Positions 17,852 through 27,469 of a stretch of DNA of 64,000 bases are shown here, one piece after another. The stretch covers positions 526,436 through 590,435 of the forward strand of contig JANSYJ010000003.1 in NCBI GenBank assembly GCA_024742495.1, given 5' to 3'. A program made the translations under genes and the position numbers. This DNA is from Bacteroidota bacterium (GTDB lineage: Bacteria > Bacteroidota > Bacteroidia > Flavobacteriales > Schleiferiaceae). The notes below the pieces were generated by a model. That model had not been told where the DNA came from and did no database searches. It saw only the letters and a program-made list of their open reading frames with translations. The first letter of the stretch is position 1, and every line of letters begins with the position of its first letter.

Positions 17852-18580
17852 TTAACGCTTAGCACTGCGCTTCCGCATTCTCAAATTAATAACCTCCACC
17901 ACTAAAGAGAAGGCAACGGCAAAATAGATATAACCTTTGCTAATGTGCTGATGGAATCCTTCGGCAATTAACATTACCCCAATCAGTATCAAGAAACTAA
18001 GGGCTAATACTTGTAAGGTAGGATGCTTGGCAATAAATGCTGCGATCCGACCCGCAAAAATGAGCATCACGATCAGTGAAACAATTACGGCCATAATCAT
18101 TATGGCCAACTCATCTGTCATACCAACAGCAGTTAAAATTGAATCGAAGGAAAATACTATATCCAGTAGAGCAATTTGAATAATAATACTGGTAAAACCT
18201 TTGCGTACCGAGGGTTTCTCTTCTTTTTCTTCCCCGTTTATACCTTCCATTTTATGATGGATTTCCGAAGTAGACTTCGCCAAAAGAAATAAGCCCCCAG
18301 CTAGTAGCACCAAATCGCGTCCGGTGAAGCCCATCTCAAATAAGGTGAAAAGTGGTTCGGTAAGTTGGATAATCCAGGTGATTCCAAAAAGCATCGCAAC
18401 CCTTAATACCAATGCTAGGGCAATTCCCGCAAAACGAGCCTTGCCTTGCTCCTCCTTAGGAAGCTTATTGGTTAATATTGAAATGAAAATAATATTATCT
18501 ATACCTAGAACAATCTCCAGAATACTGAGGGTTAAAAAGGCAATTAGCCCCTCAGTAGTGAATAGCGCGGCGAAATCCAT
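17852..18580 (-). CDS. TerC-family integral membrane protein
   Basis: A 242-residue protein with about seven membrane segments. TerC family features include LEIVLGIDNIIF at about 22-33 and DIVFSFDSILTAVGMT at about 138-153; the Asp residues in these segments are thought to handle metal ions. Family members act in manganese export to secreted metalloproteins or in tellurite resistance (family knowledge); which applies here is unknown. It starts five bases after the DUF6340 gene ends, so the two are co-transcribed. Confidence 0.92.
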   Translation of the reverse strand: MDFAALFTTEGLIAFLTLSILEIVLGIDNIIFISILTNKLPKEEQGKARFAGIALALVLRVAMLFGITWIIQLTEPLFTLFEMGFTGRDLVLLAGGLFLLAKSTSEIHHKMEGINGEEKEEKPSVRKGFTSIIIQIALLDIVFSFDSILTAVGMTDELAIMIMAVIVSLIVMLIFAGRIAAFIAKHPTLQVLALSFLILIGVMLIAEGFHQHISKGYIYFAVAFSLVVEVINLRMRKRSAKR

Positions 18581-18585
18581 AATTT

Positions 18586-19641
18586 TTACTGCAATTGGTT
18601 TTGTAAAGCACGGGCATCATTCATGCGGCCCTGTAACTGAGATGAATAGGAACGAGCTGTTCTATTGCCATAGCGGGAATAGGCATTTTGTGACCAAATT
18701 CTGGCTTGCTCCAAATCACCAAGCACTTCGTAAGCTACCGCGATATTATAGGCCATTCTGCCCTTGTCTTTTTGTTCGGCCGCTTTAGGTATCCCTGCTT
18801 CCCAAACTGCAATGGCTTCGCGCCACTGCCCTACTTCTGCCATTCTCCCTCCTTCTTCCAATTCGGGAGATTCTTTAGACTTTGTGTAAAATACGCGCCT
18901 TAATGTAATGGGCATTGGGGCAACCTTATAAGCGTAATCATGTCCTATTTGTCCGCATAAATGACGAACAGCATCTGTTCTGGAGATTAATGCCGCAATG
19001 GCTCCGGCCTTGCTATCCGCCGCACCAGTCCAAGTATTTGTTTGAGAGATCATCTGTTGATCGATTAGCTCCTTATTGCGAGGATTGTAGAAACGTAGGC
19101 CTACTTTAATATTTCCCACTCCTTCAGCATACCATTCATCAACTTCTATTTCTCTGCGGTTATCGCCTTTTCCTACCGTGCGCTTTACCTTTCGCTTGCC
19201 TTCGGTAATAATAAAATCGCTGTCCATAACTTCAATGGCAATCAAGGCATCCGCCTGATAGCGATTGATCATGTTAAACTGTAAATATTCTGGCAATTGA
19301 TCAGGGAAAGCAGCGGTTAAACTCCCGCCTTCCAAACGTTCTGCTGCAATTAAGACTTCATAACGCGGCGAAGCCTGCAAGGCATTCTTAAGACTATTTA
19401 GTGCCTCTTGTGCGGCCGCTCTATCTTGGGCGGGCATCTCTCCAGTGAGAACGCCTTCACCGATATTTATCCAACTTTCACGCCTAGAAGGCTTGGTACG
19501 ATCTACTAATAAAATGGTTTGAATTCCTTGATCAACAGCAATATCTGCAGGACGCATAGTGTTGATTAACACGGGTTTTTGTCCGCCGCAAGCACTAAGA
19601 ATTAATGCTAAAGCGAAGTAGGCTAATATTCCCTTTTTCAT
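18586..19641 (-). CDS. DUF6340-family lipoprotein
   Basis: A 351-residue lipoprotein; the ATG at 19641 places the lipobox LSAC at the proper distance, whereas a 15-codon upstream extension would not look like a signal. The N-terminal half resembles outer-membrane DUF6340 proteins with a nucleotide-free alpha/beta fold (PADIAV, RYEVLIAAERL, ADALIAIEVMDSDF). The C-terminal ~90 residues form two TPR-like helical pairs (WREAIAVWEAGI, AYEVLGDLEQARIWSQNAY). Function is unknown; envelope maintenance is a guess. Confidence 0.8.
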   Translation of the reverse strand: MKKGILAYFALALILSACGGQKPVLINTMRPADIAVDQGIQTILLVDRTKPSRRESWINIGEGVLTGEMPAQDRAAAQEALNSLKNALQASPRYEVLIAAERLEGGSLTAAFPDQLPEYLQFNMINRYQADALIAIEVMDSDFIITEGKRKVKRTVGKGDNRREIEVDEWYAEGVGNIKVGLRFYNPRNKELIDQQMISQTNTWTGAADSKAGAIAALISRTDAVRHLCGQIGHDYAYKVAPMPITLRRVFYTKSKESPELEEGGRMAEVGQWREAIAVWEAGIPKAAEQKDKGRMAYNIAVAYEVLGDLEQARIWSQNAYSRYGNRTARSYSSQLQGRMNDARALQNQLQ

Positions 19642-19702
19642 AATTTTATTATTGGTTGTTGTGGCGCCTTTCCAAAAGCTTGCCAAATTTTGCTTTTATG
19701 GA

Positions 19703-21730
19703 TTAAAGGTTAGAATAGCGCTCCCCGTACATGAGCATTTGCTCCAAAAAGTCCATTGGATATTCCAGCTCAACGTCTATAATTTCGTCACCATTCATCA
19801 CCGGTTTCATTACGGGTTGTATAAATCCTTGGTAAGGCGCAATATTGAGTTTCTCAGTTCGGTTTAAAACCTCCTGATGTAATTCTGCATCCACCTGTAC
19901 ACCATAATTTTCCACTAAGGTGCTTCCGGCTTTAAAATCTCCTTGGGATTTAATCCTTTGAATTTCACGCAGCTGTTGGCCAAAGATTTCTCTCAAAGCA
20001 TCGTAATCGTTTATTACAAAATAGGTTTTAGCATCAATTACCTTTCTTTCAATAACATTGGCTTCCTTACCCATTTCATAAGCCCAAGCAGCAATGAGTT
20101 GGCGGTTTCGCATGTGGTCTTCCTCAATTACTTCACCTGGCTTTAAGCGCCTGAGCTGCAGCATTAAACCATTACGGATGTAATTATCGTATTCCGCTTT
20201 GCCGGCCTCGAAGCTGTCCATTAAACCGAGGTCCAATACCTTTTGATCCAAAATAAAATAGAGTGCAACTAAATCGGCTCTTGCCTCTTCCAAGGTGCTG
20301 GAATAATTTTTCAGGGTCTCGTTTGGAGTCTTCACATTTGGCTCTAATTTTCCAGAGGCATGACCTACCACCTCATGCAAGGCGGTATGCATTTTTGAGC
20401 TTACGGCGCCATATTTCTTTGCACGCTCTAGCTCCTCGCTACTAAAAGCAAACTCTTCTAAAAATCCTTCTCCTTTTGCATTTTCATAAGCCCCTTCGAT
20501 ATTGGTTAGGCTAATCGACTTAGAGCCATGCATTTCTCTAATCCATTGTGCATTAGGTAAATTAACCCCAATTGGCGTTGCCGGTGTAGTCGCACCTGCC
20601 TCACCAACTACATTAATCATGCGATAAGAAACGCCAACTACTTTCTCTTTTTTATGAATATCCATTATCGGACTTTCATCCTCGAAGTATTGAATATTCT
20701 CAGAAATTACTGCCATCTTTTCACTGGCATCTAAATCCTTCACTTGAACTACTGTTTCATAAGTGGCTTTATAACCTAAAGGATCATGATATACTTCTAT
20801 AAAGGAATTGATATAATCAACCGTACTGGCTGTATCCATTACCCAGGCAATATTGTACTCATCCCATTTTTTAAGATCACCGGTTTTATAATATTCTATT
20901 AGTAAGGCCAGGGCCTTTGCCTGTTGGGGATTTTCCGCTACCCCTTGAGCCAATGTTAACCAGTCAACAATTTTGCTAATTGCGGCGCTATAAAGGCCAT
21001 CGATATGCCAAACCTTTTCTACTAACTGGCCGTTTTCTCGCACCAATTTGGAATTTAAACCCTGTGAAACTGGCATCATAGCTCCTTCAATCGCCTTGGC
21101 GGCATAAAAGGCAATTGCTTCTTCTTCGCTTATGTCGGCATCGTAAAAGTTAATCGCTGAGTTTAAGAGTAAATCCTTGCTAGAATCTTTGCTTACTCCC
21201 TTGGCGTCTTCATCATTAAAAATTACAGCAAAAGCTTCTTCACTTAGGCTAGCGCCGGTTTTCGACATTAAATCTCGTAGGTATTCTTCGGAAAAGTCAG
21301 CTTCAATTTTAGCATGACTATAATGATGATGAATACCATTGCTAAAAAAGACCCGTTTCGCATAAACTAAAAAAGCATCCCACTCCGCTCCTTTATCTTC
21401 AGGAACATTGCTTAGAATGGTTTCTAAGGCTTTGCGTATTTCTAAATTATGACGGTAAAGTTGATCCCATAAAATATCGCGACCTTCCATTCCGGCCTGA
21501 CATAAATAATAGGCTAATTTTTTCTGCTTGAGGCTAAGTTTCTCCCATCCAGGAATTTGGTATCGAAGAATTCTTAAATCAGCAAACTGCTCTGTTTGCC
21601 ATTGAAAGTCATTTGCAGATTCTTTCATTTCAGATTGCTCTTTTTCAAGATTAGTTGGGGCTTCTTGAGGATTGGTGCAGGCCTGATTTACAAGTAGAGA
21701 AATCATGGCTAGAAAGCCTATTTTACGCAT
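19703..21730 (-). CDS. Dipeptidyl peptidase III, M49 family, probably a lipoprotein
   Basis: A 675-residue zinc exopeptidase that would release dipeptides from peptide N-termini. The M49 zinc site is H452-E-V-V-G-H457, followed by EEARAD about 50 residues later for the third ligand. The N-terminus has a lipobox-like LLVNQAC near residue 18, which implies export to the periplasm or outer membrane, unlike cytosolic eukaryotic DPP III. Length matches Bacteroidota members. A variant -7 box TATTTTCG lies just upstream. The function is secure; location is predicted. Confidence 0.92.
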   Translation of the reverse strand: MRKIGFLAMISLLVNQACTNPQEAPTNLEKEQSEMKESANDFQWQTEQFADLRILRYQIPGWEKLSLKQKKLAYYLCQAGMEGRDILWDQLYRHNLEIRKALETILSNVPEDKGAEWDAFLVYAKRVFFSNGIHHHYSHAKIEADFSEEYLRDLMSKTGASLSEEAFAVIFNDEDAKGVSKDSSKDLLLNSAINFYDADISEEEAIAFYAAKAIEGAMMPVSQGLNSKLVRENGQLVEKVWHIDGLYSAAISKIVDWLTLAQGVAENPQQAKALALLIEYYKTGDLKKWDEYNIAWVMDTASTVDYINSFIEVYHDPLGYKATYETVVQVKDLDASEKMAVISENIQYFEDESPIMDIHKKEKVVGVSYRMINVVGEAGATTPATPIGVNLPNAQWIREMHGSKSISLTNIEGAYENAKGEGFLEEFAFSSEELERAKKYGAVSSKMHTALHEVVGHASGKLEPNVKTPNETLKNYSSTLEEARADLVALYFILDQKVLDLGLMDSFEAGKAEYDNYIRNGLMLQLRRLKPGEVIEEDHMRNRQLIAAWAYEMGKEANVIERKVIDAKTYFVINDYDALREIFGQQLREIQRIKSQGDFKAGSTLVENYGVQVDAELHQEVLNRTEKLNIAPYQGFIQPVMKPVMNGDEIIDVELEYPMDFLEQMLMYGERYSNL

Positions 21731-21760
21731 TGTTTTGATTTTGATGCTCGAAAATACAAC

Positions 21761-23359
21761 TTATAGCCTAAGGAGGCTAAAGCGAAAATCGAGCGGATCC
21801 AGGGCATCCAGTAAAGACTGTATAAGTTGAGGCCCATAATCGGCATAATACTGGCTTAAATTATCATGGCGCTCTTGAAGTGAGCCTTTGGGAAAAAGGG
21901 CTTCATGCACCCTTTCCAATTTCTCCATCAATTCTTTATGCTTTCTTTTTTCAGAGCGGATTAGCTTTTTACGCAAGTTTTCGATTCCGTTTAGCTGTTT
22001 TTGTCTTTGGGCATTTACCGCCCCCATCATGCTTTCATCTGTTAGCTCCGCAATTTTTTCTAAATCACTAAACATGGAATCGATTATTGCATCAAAGCGA
22101 TTTAAATCAGCATCTTCTGGAAAACGCTGCTTAAGGTAATTCGCTTTTAAATCATCTAGATTCTGAAAAAGATCTCTTGGCTCTAAATGGAGGTCCTGCA
22201 ATCTATTGGCCCATTTTTCAGCGTAAAGCAAAACCGAATTACGCAGCATTAAAATTGGAAAGGGCACATCCTGCAAATCAAACATGGCTTTGAGTTGAAA
22301 CCAATAAGCCAGCTCTCCACCGCCGCCAATATAAGCTAGATTTGGAAGGATTACCTCTTGGTAAAGAGGCCTTAATACCACATTGGGGCTAAAGCGTTCA
22401 GGATGTTTTTCCAATTCCGCTAAAAGTTCCGCCTCATTGAATTCAAATGAAGTATTTAATACTTTCCATTTACCATCTACTTTTTCTATTCGCTCCCTTA
22501 TTCCGGGCATCAAATAAAATAGGTTTATGGGCCTTGGATGAACCTGAGCGAAGTAGTTCTTTTGCAAGCTTTCACTCTGATTCTCTACTTCTCGATGTAG
22601 GCTGTGTTCAATCAGGTCCTTTTTAAAATGAGGAATCATGGCCTTTTTTAACTCGGCTCTATTGGCATCCAAAATGAGAAGCCCCTCATCTTTAAAAAGC
22701 TGGTGCACGAAATAGCGCGTGGCTTTACTTAAATCTGGCTGTTCGTGATAGGCATCCCGGAAAATTTGAATAATCTCTGCCGCCTTATTACCAGGACCTA
22801 GATGACTTTCGAGCTCATCAATGACTTTGCCCATTCCAAAGGTGGGCATGGGTCCTACTGCTCCATTAAGGCTATTTTGCCATTTTAACTTTCCCCCAAA
22901 TAAATTAATAAAGGATATCTCTTCAAAATCATGATCCTCACTGGCCATCCAGTAAACGGGAAGGAAATTTTTATCGGGGTAAGCTGATTTAAGACGCTTG
23001 GCTAAATTAATGGCTCCTACAATCTTATAGATGAAATACAATGGCCCGCTAAGGATATTTAGCTGATGTCCAGTAGTTACGGTGAAAGTATCAGCGCGGC
23101 TAAGCAAATCGAGATTATCCTCGAGCGCGGCATTCAACTTTATTCCTGCTTCTTCATATTGCGCCTTAAAAGAGCTTTGCAGATTAAATCTATGGCTTTG
23201 CGAAAAAGATTCTCTTGCTTTTATACGATTCTTAAAGGCATCTAGACTTGGGAAATCTGAGACGAATTCCTTTAATTCATCCTTTTCATCAAGGTAGTCG
23301 AGAATAAGATTACTAAAATAACCGGTCTCCCGGTAAGGCATACACTCCGCATCTTTCAT
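21761..23359 (-). CDS. bshC: Bacillithiol biosynthesis cysteine-adding enzyme BshC
   Basis: A 532-residue enzyme that adds cysteine to glucosaminyl-malate in the last step of bacillithiol synthesis. Landmarks include TTGHQLNILSGPLYFIYKI (about 95-113), YWMASEDHDFEE (about 137-148), NLAYIGGGGELAYW near 340, and a long coiled-coil segment near 440-490. The HxGH-like element and length fit the family. BshA and BshB are not in the window. It implies that this organism uses bacillithiol as its low-molecular-weight thiol. Confidence 0.95.
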   Translation of the reverse strand: MKDAECMPYRETGYFSNLILDYLDEKDELKEFVSDFPSLDAFKNRIKARESFSQSHRFNLQSSFKAQYEEAGIKLNAALEDNLDLLSRADTFTVTTGHQLNILSGPLYFIYKIVGAINLAKRLKSAYPDKNFLPVYWMASEDHDFEEISFINLFGGKLKWQNSLNGAVGPMPTFGMGKVIDELESHLGPGNKAAEIIQIFRDAYHEQPDLSKATRYFVHQLFKDEGLLILDANRAELKKAMIPHFKKDLIEHSLHREVENQSESLQKNYFAQVHPRPINLFYLMPGIRERIEKVDGKWKVLNTSFEFNEAELLAELEKHPERFSPNVVLRPLYQEVILPNLAYIGGGGELAYWFQLKAMFDLQDVPFPILMLRNSVLLYAEKWANRLQDLHLEPRDLFQNLDDLKANYLKQRFPEDADLNRFDAIIDSMFSDLEKIAELTDESMMGAVNAQRQKQLNGIENLRKKLIRSEKRKHKELMEKLERVHEALFPKGSLQERHDNLSQYYADYGPQLIQSLLDALDPLDFRFSLLRL

Positions 23360-23393
23360 GAGGTAAAAATACTATTCTTCTTAAGCTCTGCAG

Positions 23394-23858
23394 TTATATC
23401 AACAGTAGGTATAGCAATACAAACAAGTAAATGAACCAAAAAGGTTTAAGACTTTCTGGATCTGAGCCAAATAGAAATTTTGTGATGCGAAAGCAAAAGT
23501 TGCGATTATTGGCAATCCATTGATAGAGATGATCACTAATATTTCGGAAAATGGCATTATTTGCATAACTGCGATGGAGCCATTTGAACTTTTCTAAATG
23601 ATATAAACTGCGGTATGCCGCATCCGGTCCACTGTAAACCAAACCATCAGTGGCAATAAAGCGAACCGCCTCTTTAAAGTTCTGTTCCTCAATATCCGGG
23701 AAATCTTTGGCTACTTCTTGATAGGGCTCAAATTGAATAGATGAACCCGACATTTTTTTCCAATAATCAATCCAATAGCGGCAAAAAGAACAATCCCCAT
23801 CCCAAACCATCAACAGCTGTGGCGGAGGGAATTTTGTTTGATATAATTTGTGAAACAC
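23394..23858 (-). CDS. DCC-family thiol-disulfide oxidoreductase-like protein (DUF393)
   Basis: A 154-residue protein whose N-terminal VWDGDCSFCRYW (about 18-29) is the DxxCxxC motif of the DCC/DUF393 family. These are thioredoxin-like proteins of uncertain substrate. The C-terminal 20 residues form a hydrophobic segment that may anchor it in the membrane. It lies 34 bases downstream of, and on the same strand as, the small ORF region. A role in thiol chemistry beside bshC is suggestive but not shown. Confidence 0.85.
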   Translation of the reverse strand: MFHKLYQTKFPPPQLLMVWDGDCSFCRYWIDYWKKMSGSSIQFEPYQEVAKDFPDIEEQNFKEAVRFIATDGLVYSGPDAAYRSLYHLEKFKWLHRSYANNAIFRNISDHLYQWIANNRNFCFRITKFLFGSDPESLKPFWFIYLFVLLYLLLI

Positions 23859-23883
23859 TAATTTTTAAGGCGAAGATAAGTCC

Positions 23884-24024
23884 TTAGGCCGTTTGTTTCT
23901 CTTGCTTTAAAGCAAAGTTGATTTCGCAATCTTTGAGCATCTTACCCTGACTAACCGCTAAGGTTCTTCCTTCATTTTGAATATACTCCTTGATGGTTCT
24001 AGCGAGTGAAATTGCGTCTAACAT
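23884..24024 (-). CDS. Possible 46-residue protein with its own promoter
   Basis: An open frame of 46 codons from ATG (24022-24024) to TAA (23884-23886). The product starts MLDAISLARTIKEYIQ and looks helical and soluble, with a Lys/Gln-rich end and one Cys. I do not recognise a family. It is supported by a well-formed promoter ending about 20 bases before the ATG, and by filling the gap before the DCC-family gene, which begins 25 bases downstream. It could instead be a leader or chance. Confidence 0.5.
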   Translation of the reverse strand: MLDAISLARTIKEYIQNEGRTLAVSQGKMLKDCEINFALKQEKQTA

Positions 24025-24042
24025 AGGGGGCCTTGTTTTACT

Positions 24043-24074
24043 CAAATATACAAGTCAACTTAACTCCAGTCAAG
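24043..24074 (-). promoter_or_regulatory. Bacteroidota promoter upstream of the small ORF
   Basis: On the minus strand, TATATTTG (24043-24050) is an exact -7 element, with CTTG (24071-24074) 20 bases upstream as the -33 element. Two TTGACT repeats lie between and around them, which might bind a regulator. Confidence 0.6.
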
Positions 24075-24259
24075 TATTTTGACAACTTAAAAACCTTTAC
24101 CTACTTGACCTACAGACTTATTGCGTAAAAAGTTAGACTGCTTTAGACTACTTTAAATAATGGATATCCCATGCTTAATCCTTTAATTTTGATGAGCTTA
24201 AAATCAAGGATTTTATTTTGAGGAAGCGTAGCTATTTTTTCGTAACCGTGGAAAATGTT
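24075..24259. other. A/T-rich gap with no gene seen
   Basis: Between the small-ORF promoter and the end of the lyase gene I see no coding frame. There is a short direct repeat of TTAGACT (near 24,140) and a bulged hairpin from AATCCTT to AAGGATT (about 24,178-24,213) that could act as a weak terminator for the lyase gene. Confidence 0.3.
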
Positions 24260-25123
24260 TTATGCAGGAAAAACTGATAATGCTCGATTATAAGCTGATT
24301 CAAAGGCTAACATATCCACCCCATGATCTACTTTTTGCTCATTAAAAAAGCTCAATAGCTTTTCAGTGGGCATATTTCCAATTAAATCATCATCAGCCAT
24401 TGGGCAACCGCCATAACCTTTTATGGCGCCATCGAAACGACGGCAACCTTCGGCATAAGCCGCCTCTACTTTTTCGCGCCAATTATGAGCGTGGGTATGC
24501 AGATGCGCACCAAACTCAACCTGCGGAAAAGCCGGAATAAGCTTTCCGAATAAATGCTCAATACTTTCGGGGTTAGAAGTTCCAATGGTATCAGACAGCG
24601 AAAGCGTTTTCACCCCCATATCTACCAATGCGGAACAAAAATCCTCTACGATATCAACAGACCATGACTCGCGATAAGGATTACCAAAACCCATTGAAAC
24701 ATACACCACTAAGTCTTTGGAACTATTGGAACTTAAGTCCAGCAGTTGTTTTACAAGCTCCTGACTTTCCTTTATTGATTTATTGGTGTTTCGCTTTTGA
24801 AATATTTCTGATACCGAGAATGGATATCCTAAAAAGTTAATCGCTTCTTGTTGGGCCGCAGCTTTAGCTCCGCGTAAATTGGCCACAATGGCCAAGAGCT
24901 GAGTTTTGGTATCACTCAGATCCAAACCTTTAAGTACCGCTTCGGTGTCTCTTAGCTGAGGAATGGCTTTGGGAGAAACAAAACTTCCAAAATCTAAAGT
25001 ATGAAAGCCTACTTCCAATAAATCTTGGAGGTAGGCTATCTTCTGTTCGGTGGGAATAAAATCGTAAAGGCCTTGCATGGCATCACGAGGGCATTCCACA
25101 ATATCAATGCTCGTTTGAATCAA
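24260..25123 (-). CDS. Hydroxymethylglutaryl-CoA lyase
   Basis: A 287-residue TIM-barrel lyase that splits HMG-CoA into acetyl-CoA and acetoacetate in leucine breakdown. Seen are the N-terminal IDIVECPRDAMQG (variant of the usual GPRDGLQ), SDTIGTSNPE, the metal-binding HLHTH pair near 200 and the catalytic-Cys motif GYGGCPMA near 240. The slightly divergent motifs are typical of the Bacteroidota branch as I recall it. It stands 42 bases from pepD on the same strand. Confidence 0.88.
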   Translation of the reverse strand: MIQTSIDIVECPRDAMQGLYDFIPTEQKIAYLQDLLEVGFHTLDFGSFVSPKAIPQLRDTEAVLKGLDLSDTKTQLLAIVANLRGAKAAAQQEAINFLGYPFSVSEIFQKRNTNKSIKESQELVKQLLDLSSNSSKDLVVYVSMGFGNPYRESWSVDIVEDFCSALVDMGVKTLSLSDTIGTSNPESIEHLFGKLIPAFPQVEFGAHLHTHAHNWREKVEAAYAEGCRRFDGAIKGYGGCPMADDDLIGNMPTEKLLSFFNEQKVDHGVDMLAFESAYNRALSVFPA

Positions 25124-25165
25124 TTTCGCGCTTTTTTGAGAGGTGACGCGAAAATACTCCCAATT

Positions 25166-26626
25166 TTAGGATTTTGGAACCCTTTTAAGAGCTTCCATGA
25201 AATAGCCCCAAAATTTCTCCACCGACGCAATTTTCACTTTCTCATCTGGCGAGTGCGGATTCTTAATAGTTGGACCAAAAGAAATCATCTCTAAGTTAGG
25301 ATAATGTTGACCTAATAGCCCGCACTCCAAACCGGCGTGGCATGCTAAAACCCGCGGCTCTTCCTTAAACAGCTCTTGATACAAATCCTTCATCATGCCA
25401 AGCATAGGCGCATTAGGATCTAATTTCCATCCCGGGTAAGAGCCGCTATGCTCCACCTTAGCACCGAGTAAACGCCAAGGTGCACCGATGCTATCGGCTA
25501 TGTCAAATTTGGCGCTCTCACGATCGGAGCGTTGTAGAGCCTTTAAGCTCATCGTCCCTCCTGCTAAGCTTACATGCGCAACATTATTACTGGTTTCTAC
25601 CAGATCTTCTACATCCTGACTCATCCGGCGGATGCCATCATGGGTGCACTGCAAGGCCGCAGAAAACCGTTGAAAGTCATCATTCACCATTTTAGTTTTT
25701 GGTAAATCAACCGCATCAACCTTTATGGTGATATTAGGATCGGTAGTGGCAAATTCCTTTACCAAGGCGGCACCTAAATCCTGCCAATAGGCCTCGGCTT
25801 CCTCAGCCTTATCCTTTGAAACCACAATTAAAGCCTCAGCTTCGCGAGGGATAGCATTGCGCAAGCCACCGCCTTCAAAGGAACTTATACTCCAAGCGAA
25901 GCGATCACTAGGATCATAGATCAAGCGATTGAGGATTTTGTTTGCATTCCCGCGTCCAAAAACGATGTCCATACCACTATGACCACCAAAAAGACCCGTA
26001 ACCTTTACGCTGAATGCCACTTCATCTGAGGTGGTATCTGTTTCAGCGTAGTTCCATTCTACGTCGGTATCAATTCCGCCAGCGCAGCCAATACTTAGTT
26101 CATCATCGTCTTCTGTGTCGAGATTCATCAAAATGTCGCCACTTAAAAAACCGGGCTGAAGATTATGAGCGCCAGTCATACCTGCTTCTTCATCAGCAGT
26201 AAAAAGTGCTTCCAATGGTGGATGCTCAATATCGTTTGATGCCAATACCGCCATTATGGAAGCGACTCCCATTCCATTGTCGGCCCCTAATGTGGTGCCT
26301 CGGGCCTTAACCCAGTCGCCATCCACATACATCTTGATACCTTCCGTTTCAAAATCAAAATCAGTGTCTTTGTTTTTCTGACAAACCATATCGAGATGAG
26401 CCTGTAAAACAACCGTCCTGCGATCTTCCATTCCTGGGCTAGCTGGCTTGGAAACCAATATATTACCTACTTCGTCTTGTTTCCAGTCCAAAGCTAAATC
26501 GGTGGCAAATTGAATCATAAAGGCTTGAACCTTTTCCTCCTTTTTTGAAGGACGTGGCACAGCATTTAGTTCGGCAAAATGACCCCAAACCCTTTTGGGC
26601 TCGAGTTGGCGAATTTCGTCTGACAT
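25166..26626 (-). CDS. pepD: Aminoacyl-histidine dipeptidase PepD, M20 family
   Basis: A 486-residue cytosolic zinc dipeptidase that cleaves Xaa-His and other dipeptides. Metal-site motifs are LQAHLDMV (about 75-82), LGADNGMGV (about 118), EEAGMTGA (about 150), and a C-terminal HAGLECG near 425. Length and order match the M20C group. The lid and dimer domain lies between. No export signal is present. It probably shares a transcript with the neighbouring SPFH gene upstream, 12 bases away. Confidence 0.93.
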   Translation of the reverse strand: MSDEIRQLEPKRVWGHFAELNAVPRPSKKEEKVQAFMIQFATDLALDWKQDEVGNILVSKPASPGMEDRRTVVLQAHLDMVCQKNKDTDFDFETEGIKMYVDGDWVKARGTTLGADNGMGVASIMAVLASNDIEHPPLEALFTADEEAGMTGAHNLQPGFLSGDILMNLDTEDDDELSIGCAGGIDTDVEWNYAETDTTSDEVAFSVKVTGLFGGHSGMDIVFGRGNANKILNRLIYDPSDRFAWSISSFEGGGLRNAIPREAEALIVVSKDKAEEAEAYWQDLGAALVKEFATTDPNITIKVDAVDLPKTKMVNDDFQRFSAALQCTHDGIRRMSQDVEDLVETSNNVAHVSLAGGTMSLKALQRSDRESAKFDIADSIGAPWRLLGAKVEHSGSYPGWKLDPNAPMLGMMKDLYQELFKEEPRVLACHAGLECGLLGQHYPNLEMISFGPTIKNPHSPDEKVKIASVEKFWGYFMEALKRVPKS

Positions 26627-26638
26627 CTTTCTAAATTA

Positions 26639-27454
26639 TTATTGGTTTCCTAAAATTAATGGCAATCCATCTTTACCGGACCCAACTACTATAACTTTGG
26701 AATTAGGAGATTCGGCAAGCTTAAGGGTGGCATCAATACCTTTCTCCTTTAAGATCTTATCGGTTAATGAATTGCTAATAATTTTATTCGCACGGGCCTT
26801 ACCTTCTGCTTCAATACGCTGACGTTCAGACTCCTTGCGAGCACGCTCTAGCTTAAACTCATATTCCAAAGAAGCTTGTTCTTGCTCAAGCTTACGCTCA
26901 ATAGCCGCTTTTAGCTTAGCCGGTAATTTCACCTCACGAATTAAAACCGCATCCAATATCAAGTAGTTTTTGTCCAATGACTCTTTGGTTCTCGAAAAAA
27001 TTTCAAGTTGAATAGCCTCACGTTTACTAGAATATAACTCTTCGGAGCTATACTTTCCGATTACCTCACGGGCGGCAGAACGGATGTAAGGAATGATAAT
27101 TTTCTCGTGGTAACTCTCTCCAATTTCATCGTGAAGGAAACCAATGCGATCTTGCTTTGGATAATAGCGATAAGAAAGCTCTAAGGTGATGGTTAAACCA
27201 TTGCGGTCTAATACATCCATTGAGCTGCGAGCCTCACGCTTACGCACGTCATAGGTGTAGATATCATCCCATGGCCATTTTAAATGAAAGCCCTGGCCGT
27301 AAACATTTTCTTTGTCCAAACCACCTTGAAACTTGCGGAAGATAATTGCTTTTTCCCCAGATTCAATGGTATATGTGATCGAGTTCCATGTGAGAATTAC
27401 CACCAAAATGGCAATAAAACCTACAATAATTAAATAGGTTGATCTTTGATTCAT
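26639..27454 (-). CDS. Prohibitin-like SPFH protein
   Basis: A 271-residue membrane-anchored protein. One N-terminal membrane segment (about 7-26) is followed by the SPFH/prohibitin domain (about 30-190), with IESGEKAIIFRKFQGG and RSAAREVIGKYSSEEL, then a charged coiled coil (about 190-240). Such proteins build membrane rings and modulate proteases such as FtsH (family knowledge). It sits between pepD and a VWA membrane protein gene. Confidence 0.9.
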   Translation of the reverse strand: MNQRSTYLIIVGFIAILVVILTWNSITYTIESGEKAIIFRKFQGGLDKENVYGQGFHLKWPWDDIYTYDVRKREARSSMDVLDRNGLTITLELSYRYYPKQDRIGFLHDEIGESYHEKIIIPYIRSAAREVIGKYSSEELYSSKREAIQLEIFSRTKESLDKNYLILDAVLIREVKLPAKLKAAIERKLEQEQASLEYEFKLERARKESERQRIEAEGKARANKIISNSLTDKILKEKGIDATLKLAESPNSKVIVVGSGKDGLPLILGNQ

Positions 27455-27469
27455 AATTGTGTTATTAAT

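Noticed and set aside
24178..24213. Hairpin AATCCTT...AAGGATT as a strong terminator
   Set aside because: The stem is bulged and lacks a T-run on the minus strand, so it is only mentioned as weak.
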